DNA of 64,000 nt from Paulinella micropora. Lineage: Eukaryota > Cercozoa > Imbricatea > Euglyphida. This document shows, piece after piece, positions 1 to 9,370 of this stretch. Position 1 is the first letter of the stretch, and each line of letters begins with the position of its first letter. The stretch covers positions 82,231-146,230 of the forward strand of contig BJOX01000282.1 of NCBI GenBank assembly GCA_009731375.1. Direction: 5' to 3'. The notes under the pieces are model-generated. The model was not told where the DNA came from and ran no database searches. It was given only the letters and a program-made list of their open reading frames with translations. The position numbers were made by a program, and so were the translations under genes.

Positions 1-494
1 TGTGGTTTGTAAAGTTTCACAAAAGAGGTCAGTGTAGCATAGCGCGTCTGGTCTATGTAAACTAGCCGCTAGCACATGAATTTTTCGTTCTAGGGTTTTG
101 AGTCTAAGCTCAATTTCCTTGTTCTCTTCTCGTTCTTCCCCCTTTTCCGCCAACTTAACTTCTTGAGTCTCCGGGGCTTCCGGTATCTCGAGTGTCTTTT
201 GGACAGAGTCTGGTACACCGAGTGTACTCGTGTCTATAGCAGAGACTATTGAGTCCTTTGGCGGGGGTACGGTCCGCTGCTTCTTCGTAGGAGGAGACCT
301 AGCCTTTGGTTTCGGCTTCCTCTCCTCCATCGCCTTCTTCGCCTTCCTATTCGCATCATTTATCATATTAGCTCTCGAAGGATGAACTAGCAAGTGCTTA
401 CCTTGAGGCTTGTGAGGCTGTGTGCCTTCACCTTCACGTCTGGGAGGAACGGAACCGTTCGTATCCTGTTCATCAACAGTAGGCATAACTGTGA
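1..494 (-). CDS. 3' continuing exon of left-hand gene (partial, runs off window)
   Basis: Open reading frame entered in phase from the exon ending at 588 through a 93-nt intron (donor GTGAGC at 587, acceptor TTTTTAATCCGACAG ending at 495). It stays open to the left edge. The peptide is highly charged: a Lys/Arg-rich block (MINDANRKAKKAMEERK), a Pro/Thr stretch, then a Glu/Lys-rich predicted helix (EENKEIELRLKTLERKIHVL) and a segment with two cysteines at the edge. No domain recognised. A second possible donor (AAGGTAAGC near 404) lies inside it, but reading straight through keeps the frame open. Confidence 0.5.
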
Positions 495-587
495 CTGTCG
501 GATTAAAAAGAACAGTTTTTATCTCCTTCTCTCTCTTCTTTTCCTCTCTCTTCTCCTCCCGTCAGTCTACGACGACAACACGCTCAC

Positions 588-1245
588 CTGAGCCGGTGTC
601 TTCGTCTTGACGTCCCCCCTCCGTAGCGGTATAAGCTTGCTGGGGGTAGTTGGAGCTGGAACTGGTGCTATAATTCCAGTATCCGTGTCCTCTGGGAGGG
701 CGCGCTGGGGTCCGTCCTCCCCTTCCACGAAAGCCTCGTCCTCGTGGTGCCGCCCCTCTTGGTGTCCCTCGGGACCCTCGTGACGATCCTCTCGTCTCTC
801 CTCCTCCTCTAGTCGGCGCCTTTGATCGGCCCGATGTCTCTCTCTTCTCCCTTCTCTTCATTCTGTCAAGGAAGTAAATGATGGCCTCCCGGAACTCCGC
901 ATCCGAGACCATATTCGCATTCCACCTCCCCTCCTCCAACTCCTTCTTGTACATGGCGTACATGGTCTTTTTCATGCCTTCGAGCTCTCTAAGGAAAAGA
1001 TTTCGCTGCCTATCATCAAGAGAGTCGTGGCTGAAGAGGCAATTGCCTACTCCTTTCTGTGCCTCATGCTTACACGCCATGTATGAAAAATAGCGGTAGC
1101 ACGGCGTCGGCTCATCTCTCCCCCTCTTGAGACCTCTGTCTTTGTTTGTCGTCCTCCTCTTCTTCTGAAGCGGACAGGGGAATGCCGCTGGCCGGGCGGT
1201 GCTCTCTCGCGGGGCCACTCTCCTCTGCTGGTGGGCCGCTCTCCG
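588..1245 (-). CDS. CCCH zinc-finger-like and RGG-repeat coding segment
   Basis: Frame open from just after a stop at 1248-1246 and in the +1 frame relative to the 781-codon ORF that it overlaps by about 130 nt. There is no ATG at the head of the frame (an in-frame GTG is at 1218), so it is more likely reached by frameshifting, splicing or a sequence error than by its own start. It encodes a basic segment, then C-x8-C-x10-C-x3-H (CYRYFSYMAC...CLFSH), a helical acidic/basic stretch, then Gly/Arg-rich RGG repeats and a Ser/Tyr tail. CCCH plus RGG suggests single-stranded nucleic-acid binding, as in mRNA-binding proteins or a nucleocapsid-like region. The exon ends at a consensus donor (TCAG/GTGAGC). 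Confidence 0.55.
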
Positions 1246-3457
1246 TCAGCGCAGCAGGCTGTAGCCCAGCCAAAGGTAGCCCAGCGGGGGGGGCAGAGCA
1301 GCCAGCCCTCGGGCTGTGGGGCGTGGCTTGGGCAGTGTTCAATGAAAGTCTTGTAGCTGGGGAGGGCAAGCCGCCGCCCTTGTTCGACGTCCGCGAGTTT
1401 CTGTGAGCCGGGCACGCGCCAGGCTCTGTTTTTGGTGTAGACACCCCTGTCGAGTATGCAGCCACTCTTATTCTTGGGGTGGTCAAAGCGTGCGTCCTTG
1501 CTGTCATAGAAAAGTAGCGAGCCGTTCGAGTTGCATGTGCTGCTTGAGCACCTCCAACCCCCTGTGTCGCGGCACTGGAGAATGACTCGGTGGCCGTGTC
1601 CAATTCGGAACACGCGTCGAGCACCTCCTTGAACAGGTCGCCCGGCGGAGTAGCCGCTACAGTCCTCTCGTATATATTCGTTTCTAAAAAATCCGCCGTC
1701 TTCACCGCCGTGAAGGTCGGACAGGACTGCATGATCCTTGCGAGCTTGCTCGGGTGTCGTGTACACAAAGCACTCAGGAAGTACAAAATGATAGACTTCC
1801 GGCTATAAAAGAGCCCGTACTTGGCGCTGACCTCAGTGAGGATCGCTGCCAACCTCGTGCCAATGCCCAGCCCTTCGTTCACCTCTTGAAAAATCTCAAA
1901 CCCAATCAAAGTACCAGTGCACAGGTGCTGATACCCATGAGTTTTAAAGTATTGCAAGAGGACGGCAACTGGCACCGTGCATTGCAGGTCTGAGGCTGCT
2001 CTCCTAGCCGCCACCTCTACCGCTCTCATCGCCTTGTACTCCCCAACATCAAACCCTTGTGTGATGATTGATGGGTCCAACAAGGTGTACAACGCCTCAT
2101 ACTCCTGTGTTTCGTCCGTTGGATGCTGCTTCATACAAGCATCAATTCTTCTGAGCTTGTCTCGAAGGTTCGCATCCGTGTCCTTCTGACTCGCTGTCTC
2201 TGCATACAGCGTCAGAGCAGTGGCATCGGACTTTGTATATTTTTGGAAGGCCTGTATGATAGCCTGTCTGTCCTTTTTGTCATTACTGTTGACAATAACA
2301 GTGGTAGGCGCTGAGCTAGTCGCAGGGGCCGAAGGGGCTGTGTGGGCTGACGGGGCGGAGCGGCCCGAGGGAGCCATATAAGATCCAGAGGAATATTTCG
2401 GTCCCTTTGTTCCCGCCGCCTTGGCTAATGCAATCTTTGCCTCCATCTCCTTCTTTTCTTTCTCAGCCGCTAGCTCTTTGATATACAGCTCTTGGGCATG
2501 ATGAAAAAAAGACAGGATCTCAGCTGCCTTCCGAAGGAACAAGGCCTTCTCCGCCAACTCCTTCTCTCCCGCTTTATTGGTGGGGGGTGGTGCGGCCGTC
2601 CCCTCCAAGATCGTATGATCCTTCGTGAAGACCCACCTCTTCCATGCGTCATCCTTCACCAAGGCCGCATGCAGCTTCTTCATCCTCGTCACCCCTCCAG
2701 CTTCGCCTTCTATTTCCCTCAGGGCCGGGTGAAGGTCCCTGCCAAACTGGGTGTGTTGGAGTTTACCCAGGTCCACTAACTTGGCCTCCATAAGTTTCAG
2801 AGACACATCCATGACATTGATCTGTCCTTTTGGATTCCTGAACTTAAACTCCTTTTCCACTCTCTTTATTGAATCAATGTCCTGACCAGGATCGAGCAAC
2901 CTAGCCAGTGCTCTTGTGTTCCATGGCAGCACAGTCTTTCCAGTCTGGTACTCAAAGAGTATAGCACACTCAAACACTGTCCATGAGAGGTCGAGTAGCT
3001 CCAGTAAAGACATATTGTCCCCAAATGAGACATGTTGCACCTGTAACTGTGCACCGTCGTCTCTGAGGAATTCTGCCAGAGGCAGAGCTTGCCTTGGGAG
3101 AGGGTAACAGATGTCCTCCTTCTTCAAGGGTTGTCCCCATCGCATTTCTTGGGGAATGTATAGCCATTTATAGGCCTCATCCTTCCCTTTCTTCTCCTCA
3201 AACTCCTTCTTACTTAGTTTGCCATATTCGGCCACAAACCTCGCTTCCTCTCCTCCCTTCTCCTCCTCCTCGACTTCCTCTGCTCCTCCTGTGTCAAAGG
3301 AAGGCGCAGTAAAAAATTGATTCTCTGCTCCTCCTGTGTCAAAGGAAGGTGCCAGATCTCCTCCTTCTGCATGAGGGTCAACGAACTCCTCTTCGTTTCC
3401 TGGGGTTCGCTCACTCTCCCCCCCTCCTTCCTGCCAGTCTTCAGACCTAGTAGACAT
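1112..3457 (-). CDS. 781-codon helical protein of unknown function (possible Gag-like ORF)
   Basis: ATG at 3457, stop at 1112. Not recognised. Visible: an acidic N-terminus with two copies of an APSFDTGGAE-type motif (about residues 35-60); a long Lys/Glu/Leu-rich helical region to about residue 350; an Ala/Ser/Pro/Thr linker (about 355-390); a second helical region with conserved-looking hydrophobics to about residue 620; then a low-complexity Pro/Ala/Thr tail ending in an acidic/basic cluster. Two helical domains followed, in the next frame, by a CCCH/RGG segment resembles the capsid/nucleocapsid plan of retroelement Gag proteins, but that is analogy only. The last ~160 codons look less like protein than the rest and coincide with a different open frame, so the true end may be upstream of 1112. 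Confidence 0.5.
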   Translation of the reverse strand: MSTRSEDWQEGGGESERTPGNEEEFVDPHAEGGDLAPSFDTGGAENQFFTAPSFDTGGAEEVEEEEKGGEEARFVAEYGKLSKKEFEEKKGKDEAYKWLYIPQEMRWGQPLKKEDICYPLPRQALPLAEFLRDDGAQLQVQHVSFGDNMSLLELLDLSWTVFECAILFEYQTGKTVLPWNTRALARLLDPGQDIDSIKRVEKEFKFRNPKGQINVMDVSLKLMEAKLVDLGKLQHTQFGRDLHPALREIEGEAGGVTRMKKLHAALVKDDAWKRWVFTKDHTILEGTAAPPPTNKAGEKELAEKALFLRKAAEILSFFHHAQELYIKELAAEKEKKEMEAKIALAKAAGTKGPKYSSGSYMAPSGRSAPSAHTAPSAPATSSAPTTVIVNSNDKKDRQAIIQAFQKYTKSDATALTLYAETASQKDTDANLRDKLRRIDACMKQHPTDETQEYEALYTLLDPSIITQGFDVGEYKAMRAVEVAARRAASDLQCTVPVAVLLQYFKTHGYQHLCTGTLIGFEIFQEVNEGLGIGTRLAAILTEVSAKYGLFYSRKSIILYFLSALCTRHPSKLARIMQSCPTFTAVKTADFLETNIYERTVAATPPGDLFKEVLDACSELDTATESFSSAATQGVGGAQAAHATRTARYFSMTARTHALTTPRIRVAAYSTGVSTPKTEPGACPAHRNSRTSNKGGGLPSPATRLSLNTAQATPHSPRAGCSAPPAGLPLAGLQPAALTESGPPAEESGPAREHRPASGIPLSASEEEEDDKQRQRSQEGER
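1290..1590 (-). other. Primase (PrimPol-like) motif in the third reading frame
   Basis: In the -1 frame relative to the 781-codon ORF (a frame open from 1766 to 1047) the translation contains ILDRGVYTKNRAWRVPGSQK around 1455-1395. Eukaryotic PrimPol and related archaeo-eukaryotic primases carry a conserved segment of the form [V/I]D-x-GVYT[K/R]NR-x-[F/W]R-x3-S-x-K. The match is much better than a shadow frame should give. Flanking residues (a Cys-rich WRCSSSTCNSN before, LALPSYKTFIEHCPSH after) are compatible with the family, but I see no catalytic DxD motif in the same frame. It may be a fragment of a decayed or frameshifted primase gene. Confidence 0.4.
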
Positions 3458-4290
3458 GGACGCTGAAGGAATACGGATGAGACAGAGTTGTTTCTACCCC
3501 GTAATTGCTCTGTTCGTCTATGAGGAACGAATAGAGAGAAAAAACGAAAAGACAGTATAGAGAGAGAGCGTCTCACCTCTATGTCTTATGTTTTTTTTTT
3601 TTTTTGTGAGAAAGAAGTAATCTGTACGACTTTCTCTGAAAATTTGATCTCCTTCTCCACTCCTCTTTTCTTTTTCTCTTTTTGTTGTTGTATCTGTTAT
3701 GAGGTACGAGGACCTATGTACAGATAATGTCAAAGAGGCTAGAGAAGCACTCCTTGAGAAGTCGACTTGTCGTCTGACACTTGTTCAGACCTATTGTCGA
3801 AAGACAGTCAGAGATTTGCAAAAATACTCTGATGTGTGTGGTTTGAGAGGCAACAAAGTGCACAGACTTGAAAGGTAGAGTACTACGCTCGTGTCCTTCA
3901 AGTTTGTTTGTATCTGTGAGTGTTTGTTTGTACGTCTGTTGACCTACTCTGTCTCTGTCTCAAGAGAGAACAAAAGAACAGCTACGAGGTCTGGTGTCTG
4001 GCCTCCTTGTGAGGACACAGATACAGGCTGTGGAGAGGGTACTGAGACACCTACTCACAAACGCCTAGACGTCTAGTTTTGCAAAAAGAGCTGTGTGGGG
4101 ATGTGCTGGAGTATTTGTTTTTTGGAACACCTACTCAGAAGAGATAGGTCTGTCCAATTTTTCTTTCTGCTGTTCCAAAAACAAGCCAGAAAAGAAATCA
4201 GCCTTGTGCTGGTGACTCCAATGTTACAATCCCCGAAGATAGCTCAATAAAAAGTCGGTAATACAACCAGACACAAATCCCCAAAAGAGA
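3458..4290. other. Intergenic or 5' region, nothing recognised
   Basis: Upstream of the ATG at 3457. Contains a T-run (3590-3605) and pyrimidine-rich stretches. Short open frames (for example 3891-4076 on plus) show no protein-like features. It could hold the promoter of the minus-strand gene; no motif stands out. Confidence 0.4.
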
Positions 4291-4605
4291 ATGATGTCTC
4301 GTTATATTAGCTCAGTGAAGCCGAAAAGAAAACGGCAACAGACCAAGGTTAAAATGGCATTAGGTCAAATCCGGCCAAACGATATTGAAAATAATGGGAA
4401 AAAACTAGGTGCACCTGACACCAGAAAAACTGTACTTTTTACCGGCTATCCGGGGGGTGATGCCTACAATATTATCGTTAAGCCTGATTGTGAGTTTGGA
4501 TCGACGATCCCAACTTCGGGGGTAATTACGGGTGATAACTTGCCGAATGTTAAACTCTTAATAAAGCGTATGATCACTATGACTGCATTAAGTCCTGACT
4601 ACTGA
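4291..4605 (+). CDS. Orphan 104-codon ORF, function unknown
   Basis: ATG-initiated, ends TGA at 4603-4605. Basic N-terminus (KPKRKRQQTKVK) followed by a soluble segment rich in Gly, Asp and Pro. No domain recognised. It lies in a repeat-poor stretch whose composition differs from both flanks; it may be chance. Confidence 0.25.
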   Translation: MMSRYISSVKPKRKRQQTKVKMALGQIRPNDIENNGKKLGAPDTRKTVLFTGYPGGDAYNIIVKPDCEFGSTIPTSGVITGDNLPNVKLLIKRMITMTALSPDY

Positions 4606-4876
4606 CAGGAGCCTGTGACTCGGCAGTGTAATAACTTCATAATGTAATTTTTCATCATTTTTGTCACTAACATATTAACATATTTCCACAGGCTTGAAGG
4701 ATTATCTTTAATGTCACGGTGGCAGTTTGTATCTAATCTAAACTTGCCAGTGTAGTAATCCGAGCAGGGGGAGTGTTAGGTAATTGGTTGGTTAAACTAA
4801 TCATGGTATCTCCCGTGATGCACTGTCAGTTTTAACCGGGACCGTTATACGGTTGGATCGGGCCGTATCAGAACAA

Positions 4877-5386
4877 TTAATGCAAATCCACCTTTGTGGA
4901 CCGAGTCCACTGGGTACATCTGCCCCGGGCAGCCCCCACAAAGTGGGTCCAGTGCCTTATTGTTCCGTTCTTAATACCTACCATTCGTTTCAATCGTCCG
5001 TTATAATCATTAAAGTCATTCTTCGGCCCGGTATATTGTAAGTCATTATTAATATCAAATGGCGTGCGTGCCCCATTAATAGTGTCACGGTGCCTGAGGC
5101 GGCAATTAATTAAATAATTTCCAAACTCCCTCGCGCGCGGAAAGTGACTATCATTTATTAATTTTATTTGATTCATAAAGTAACAAGCAGCTGACTCTGA
5201 GCATTTTGCCAGAAAAAGGCTGCTAGTCTGCGCTGGTGTGCACTTTTGCCACCAGTCGCAAGACGAAGCTGCTGGAATTTCCGGTCCGAGGCTTGAGTGC
5301 AAATAAATATTGCCGACGGCAAGCGCAAGCGGCAAATCGCCCGGGCCCAACATACTGTAGATAATGCGCTCAGCTTTCTCGACCAT
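4877..5386 (-). CDS. Orphan 169-codon ORF, function unknown
   Basis: ATG at 5386, TAA at 4877. Mixed composition with several Cys and Trp, no signal peptide, no recognised domain. Same repeat-poor stretch as the plus-strand ORF at 4291. It may be chance or the remnant of an inserted element. Confidence 0.2.
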   Translation of the reverse strand: MVEKAERIIYSMLGPGDLPLALAVGNIYLHSSLGPEIPAASSCDWWQKCTPAQTSSLFLAKCSESAACYFMNQIKLINDSHFPRAREFGNYLINCRLRHRDTINGARTPFDINNDLQYTGPKNDFNDYNGRLKRMVGIKNGTIRHWTHFVGAARGRCTQWTRSTKVDLH

Positions 5387-5874
5387 TTGTAAACTGCTGT
5401 GATAATCATGGGACTTCTGAAGGCATCGTTGGCGCTCAAGACCGCCCGGGCTTTGAGTGAATGGTAATGCTCAACATCATGAGTCACAATCGCCAAGGAT
5501 CACATCGATCGAGAAAGTTGAGCTCGAAGTTGGGCTTATTGCCCTGGTGAGGTTGGTCAGTAGTATGACAGACACTAGTAATACTGCGAACCGTTCGAAT
5601 GGCTGTGAGCTTGTGATGATTCTCGGTCAATATCGATGACACATCAAGGACAAGCACGTCATTGGAAAGCGCTTGCAATTGTCCTCTGCTTTCTAACGAT
5701 ACCACCAGCACTGTCATATATCGCTACTGTTGCACGAGAAGCCTGAGATCCAAGTGGGCCAATACATATCCACTTGAATGCTTGAAGTGATAAGTCACCC
5801 AGAAGGAAACTTCGCGCCCCACCCACCGGCCTTGCAATGTGAATCTCTTTCTTCTCTCTCTCTCTCTCTCTCAG
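5387..5874. other. Region 3' of the large minus-strand gene, nothing recognised
   Basis: Lies directly downstream of the proposed TAA (877-875 of the 5.8-5.9 kb block). Would contain the 3' UTR and polyadenylation site of the large gene. Only a CT microsatellite (about 5848-5872) is notable. Confidence 0.35.
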
Positions 5875-5933
5875 TTAGCTCTTAGCTTGGAATATGCCTA
5901 CTGTCTTGTTGCTGGCCGCGCGCCGCCCCGCAG
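5875..5933 (-). CDS. Exon 53: terminal exon with stop
   Basis: Acceptor GTGTGTAG; two bases complete Ala, then [18 protein letters not shown] and TAA at 877-875. The whole exon set from 60385 is divisible into codons only with this phase. GC-rich against AT-rich flanks. Confidence 0.5.
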
Positions 5934-6266
5934 CTACACACATAGACACATATACACATGAATGAATGAATGAATCAATGAATCAACCAATCAACTAATA
6001 AATGAACGAATCAACCAACCGACCCAATCAATCTATCAACGAACCAACCAATCAATCGATCTGGTCTCTCTCTCTCTATATATATGTGTATATATATATA
6101 TAATATACATAATAGGAAACAGCTCGTTTTGCGAATGTCAGTTGTATGTATATGTATATGTATATGTATATTTATCAGGCATAGCCGCTACGCGCAGCGC
6201 GTGTGTTAGTTGTGTATATGTATATGTGTATGTATATGTATATGTATATGTGTATGTATATGTTTG

Positions 6267-6303
<37 letters not shown>

Positions 6304-6381
6304 TGTATATTGTATATTGCATATTGTATTTTATATATGCATATCTCTACCGAGCACAGGTCGTTTCATGTGTGTCAGTTG

Positions 6382-6418
<37 letters not shown>

Positions 6419-6909
6419 TTATATTGTATATGCATACTCTACCGGGCACTGCTCGTTTCGCATGCGTCAGGTGTGTATATGTATATGTATATGTATATAT
6501 ATATTGTATATGCATATATCTCTATCGGGCACTGCTCGTTTCGCGTGCGTCAGGTGTGTATATGTATTTGTATATGTATATGTATATGTAAATGTGTATG
6601 TATATTGTATATGCATAGTCTACCGGGCACTGCTCGTTTCGCGTGCGTCAGTTGTGTATATGCATATGTATATGTATATGTGTATGTATATTGTACATGC
6701 ATACTCTACCGGGAACTGCTCGTTTCGCGTGCGTCAGTTGCGTATATGTATATGTATATGCATATGCATATGCATATGTATATGTATATGTATATGTACA
6801 TGTACATGTATATGCATATGTATATGTATATTGTACATGCATAGTCTACCGGGCACTGCTCGTTTCGCGTGCGTCAGTTGTGTATATGTATATGTATATG
6901 TATATGTAC

Positions 6910-6941
<32 letters not shown>

Positions 6942-7031
6942 ATATATATATATACATATATATGTGTATGTATATTGTATATGCATATATCTCTACCGGG
7001 CACTGCTCGTTTCGCCTGCGTCAGGTGTGTG

Positions 7032-7074
<43 letters not shown>

Positions 7075-7088
7075 GTATATATATGTAT

Positions 7089-7133
<45 letters not shown>

Positions 7134-7878
7134 AGATGCATAGCCTACCGGGCACTGCTCGTTTCGCGTGCATCAGTTGCGGTCCCAACTCCTTCGCAGT
7201 GTCTTCAGACTTACAAAACATAACACAACATTAACATAACATAACATAAAATAACATAACATTAACATAACATAACATAACATAACATGAACATAACATA
7301 ACGTAACATTAAATAAACATAACATTAACATAACATAACATACAAAACATACATACATACATACATACATGCTACTGGACCTGTTGCTGTACTCTTTTAA
7401 CTACATTACATACACACATACACACATACATACACACACATACATACATACATACATACATCTTGTTGCGTGTTGTAGCTGCTGCGTAGCTGTACTGACA
7501 TACATACATACATGCATGCATGCATACATGCATACATACATACATACATCCATCCATCCATATATCCATCCATCCATCCACCCACCTACCCACTCATCCA
7601 TCCATCCATCTATCGATCCATCCATCCATCCATACGTACATCTTGTAGTGTGTTGTCGGTGCTGCGTAGCTGTACTGGCGGTGTGTTCTCCTGGTGGTGG
7701 TATTGCTGCTGTAGCTGTTGATGTTGATGTTGATGTTGTTGTTGTTGCGCTGGCGGGCCGGCGCTTCGCCGTACGGTTGTCACAGTATTAGAAAATGAAG
7801 AAGACGCCATGTTGGCTTTCAAAGTGCTGCGAGGGCTTGAGGTGTTGCTGCCGACCCTGACACCCGCATTTTGAGAGG

Positions 7879-7933
<55 letters not shown>

Positions 7934-8280
7934 AACAGACAGGCCGCGAGCGCAGTCGTGAGCGTGATGGGGACAGAGAGAAGGCAGGTCAACAATTACA
8001 TTACATTACATTACATTAAATTAGATTAGATTAGATTACATTACATTAGGGCATAGATAGGTAGTATGGTAAGAAAGATAGATAGATAGAGTAGAAAGTC
8101 TCAGTGCTGCGCGGGCTTGATGCGCTGCTGCCACTGCACATGCGCCTAATAATACAACGGGTGACAGTAGATAGATTAAGTAAACAGAGAGGTAGGTAGG
8201 CAGGTAGGTAGGTAGATAGATAGATAGATAGATAGGTAGATAGAGTCGACATGCCGCTTTTCACACTGCTGTCCATGTGT

Positions 8281-8315
<35 letters not shown>

Positions 8316-8716
8316 GTAGATAGATAGATGAGATATCGACTAATGTCAGAAAAAAGGAGCTTCTGATTTCGTCAACCAAGGAAGTCTGTGGGTAAAGTAT
8401 TAACCCGATGCCCAGCTAAGCCGCGATGTTTGCACGGAAGGGACTGATACAGGCGATACCAAAGCTCCCTAGTACCAGGCGGGGCCAGGGCTCGTTCCAT
8501 AAGCGCCCCTTGCAGAACGAGCTCCCACCTCCATTACAGAGGACCCAGTAAGCAGATGGAGTTTCGAGACTGTTCGACAGTCTAGTATAAACCGACAGAG
8601 CACTGTGGGTTTTATTCCGGGCTCAACAAGCGAGAAAGGGCACCCTGAGGGAACAGGATTGTGCTTCCCGTCGCTATTTTGGCATGTGACTTATAGGCGT
8701 ATGGTTAGGCACACAT

Positions 8717-8747
<31 letters not shown>

Positions 8748-8810
8748 GTAGGTAGGTAGAGTGTGACCGTTTGGCAGTTTTCTTGATTGCTTTGGATGTT
8801 GATGTGAGTA

Positions 8811-8848
<38 letters not shown>

Positions 8849-9322
8849 TAGATAGATAGATAGATATGTAGAGTGTGACCGTTTGGCAGTTTTCTTGATT
8901 GTTTTGGATGTTGATGTGAGTAGTGTGTGTGTGTGAGAGAGAGAGAGAGATAGACAGACAGATAGATAGATAGATAGGTAGGTAGAGTGTGACCGTTTGG
9001 CAGTTTTCTTGATTGTTTTGGATGCTGATGTGAGAAGTGTATTCCCCGAGCTAGTGGGACAGTCCGGAGAGTCCGCCTGCTACCACATAGACATGTATAT
9101 GTATATGTATATGTATATGTGCATATGTATATGTATGTGTATATGTATATGTATATGTAGAGCTAGAGGGACAGTCCGGAGAGTCCGCCTGCTACCACAT
9201 AGACATGGATATGTATATGTATATGTGCATATGTATATGCATATGCGCACATGTATATGTATATGTATATGTAGAGCTAGAGGGACAGTCCGGAGAGTCC
9301 GCCTGCTACCACATAGACATGC

Positions 9323-9370
<48 letters not shown>

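Noticed and set aside
562-1218. Independent gene starting at GTG 1218
   Set aside because: GTG is not a usual eukaryotic start; the frame is open upstream and overlaps the larger ORF, so linkage by frameshift or splicing is more likely.
7610-7822. Independent small Gln/His-rich protein gene
   Set aside because: The frame fits exactly as exon 51 of the large gene and is flanked by echoes of both its edges.
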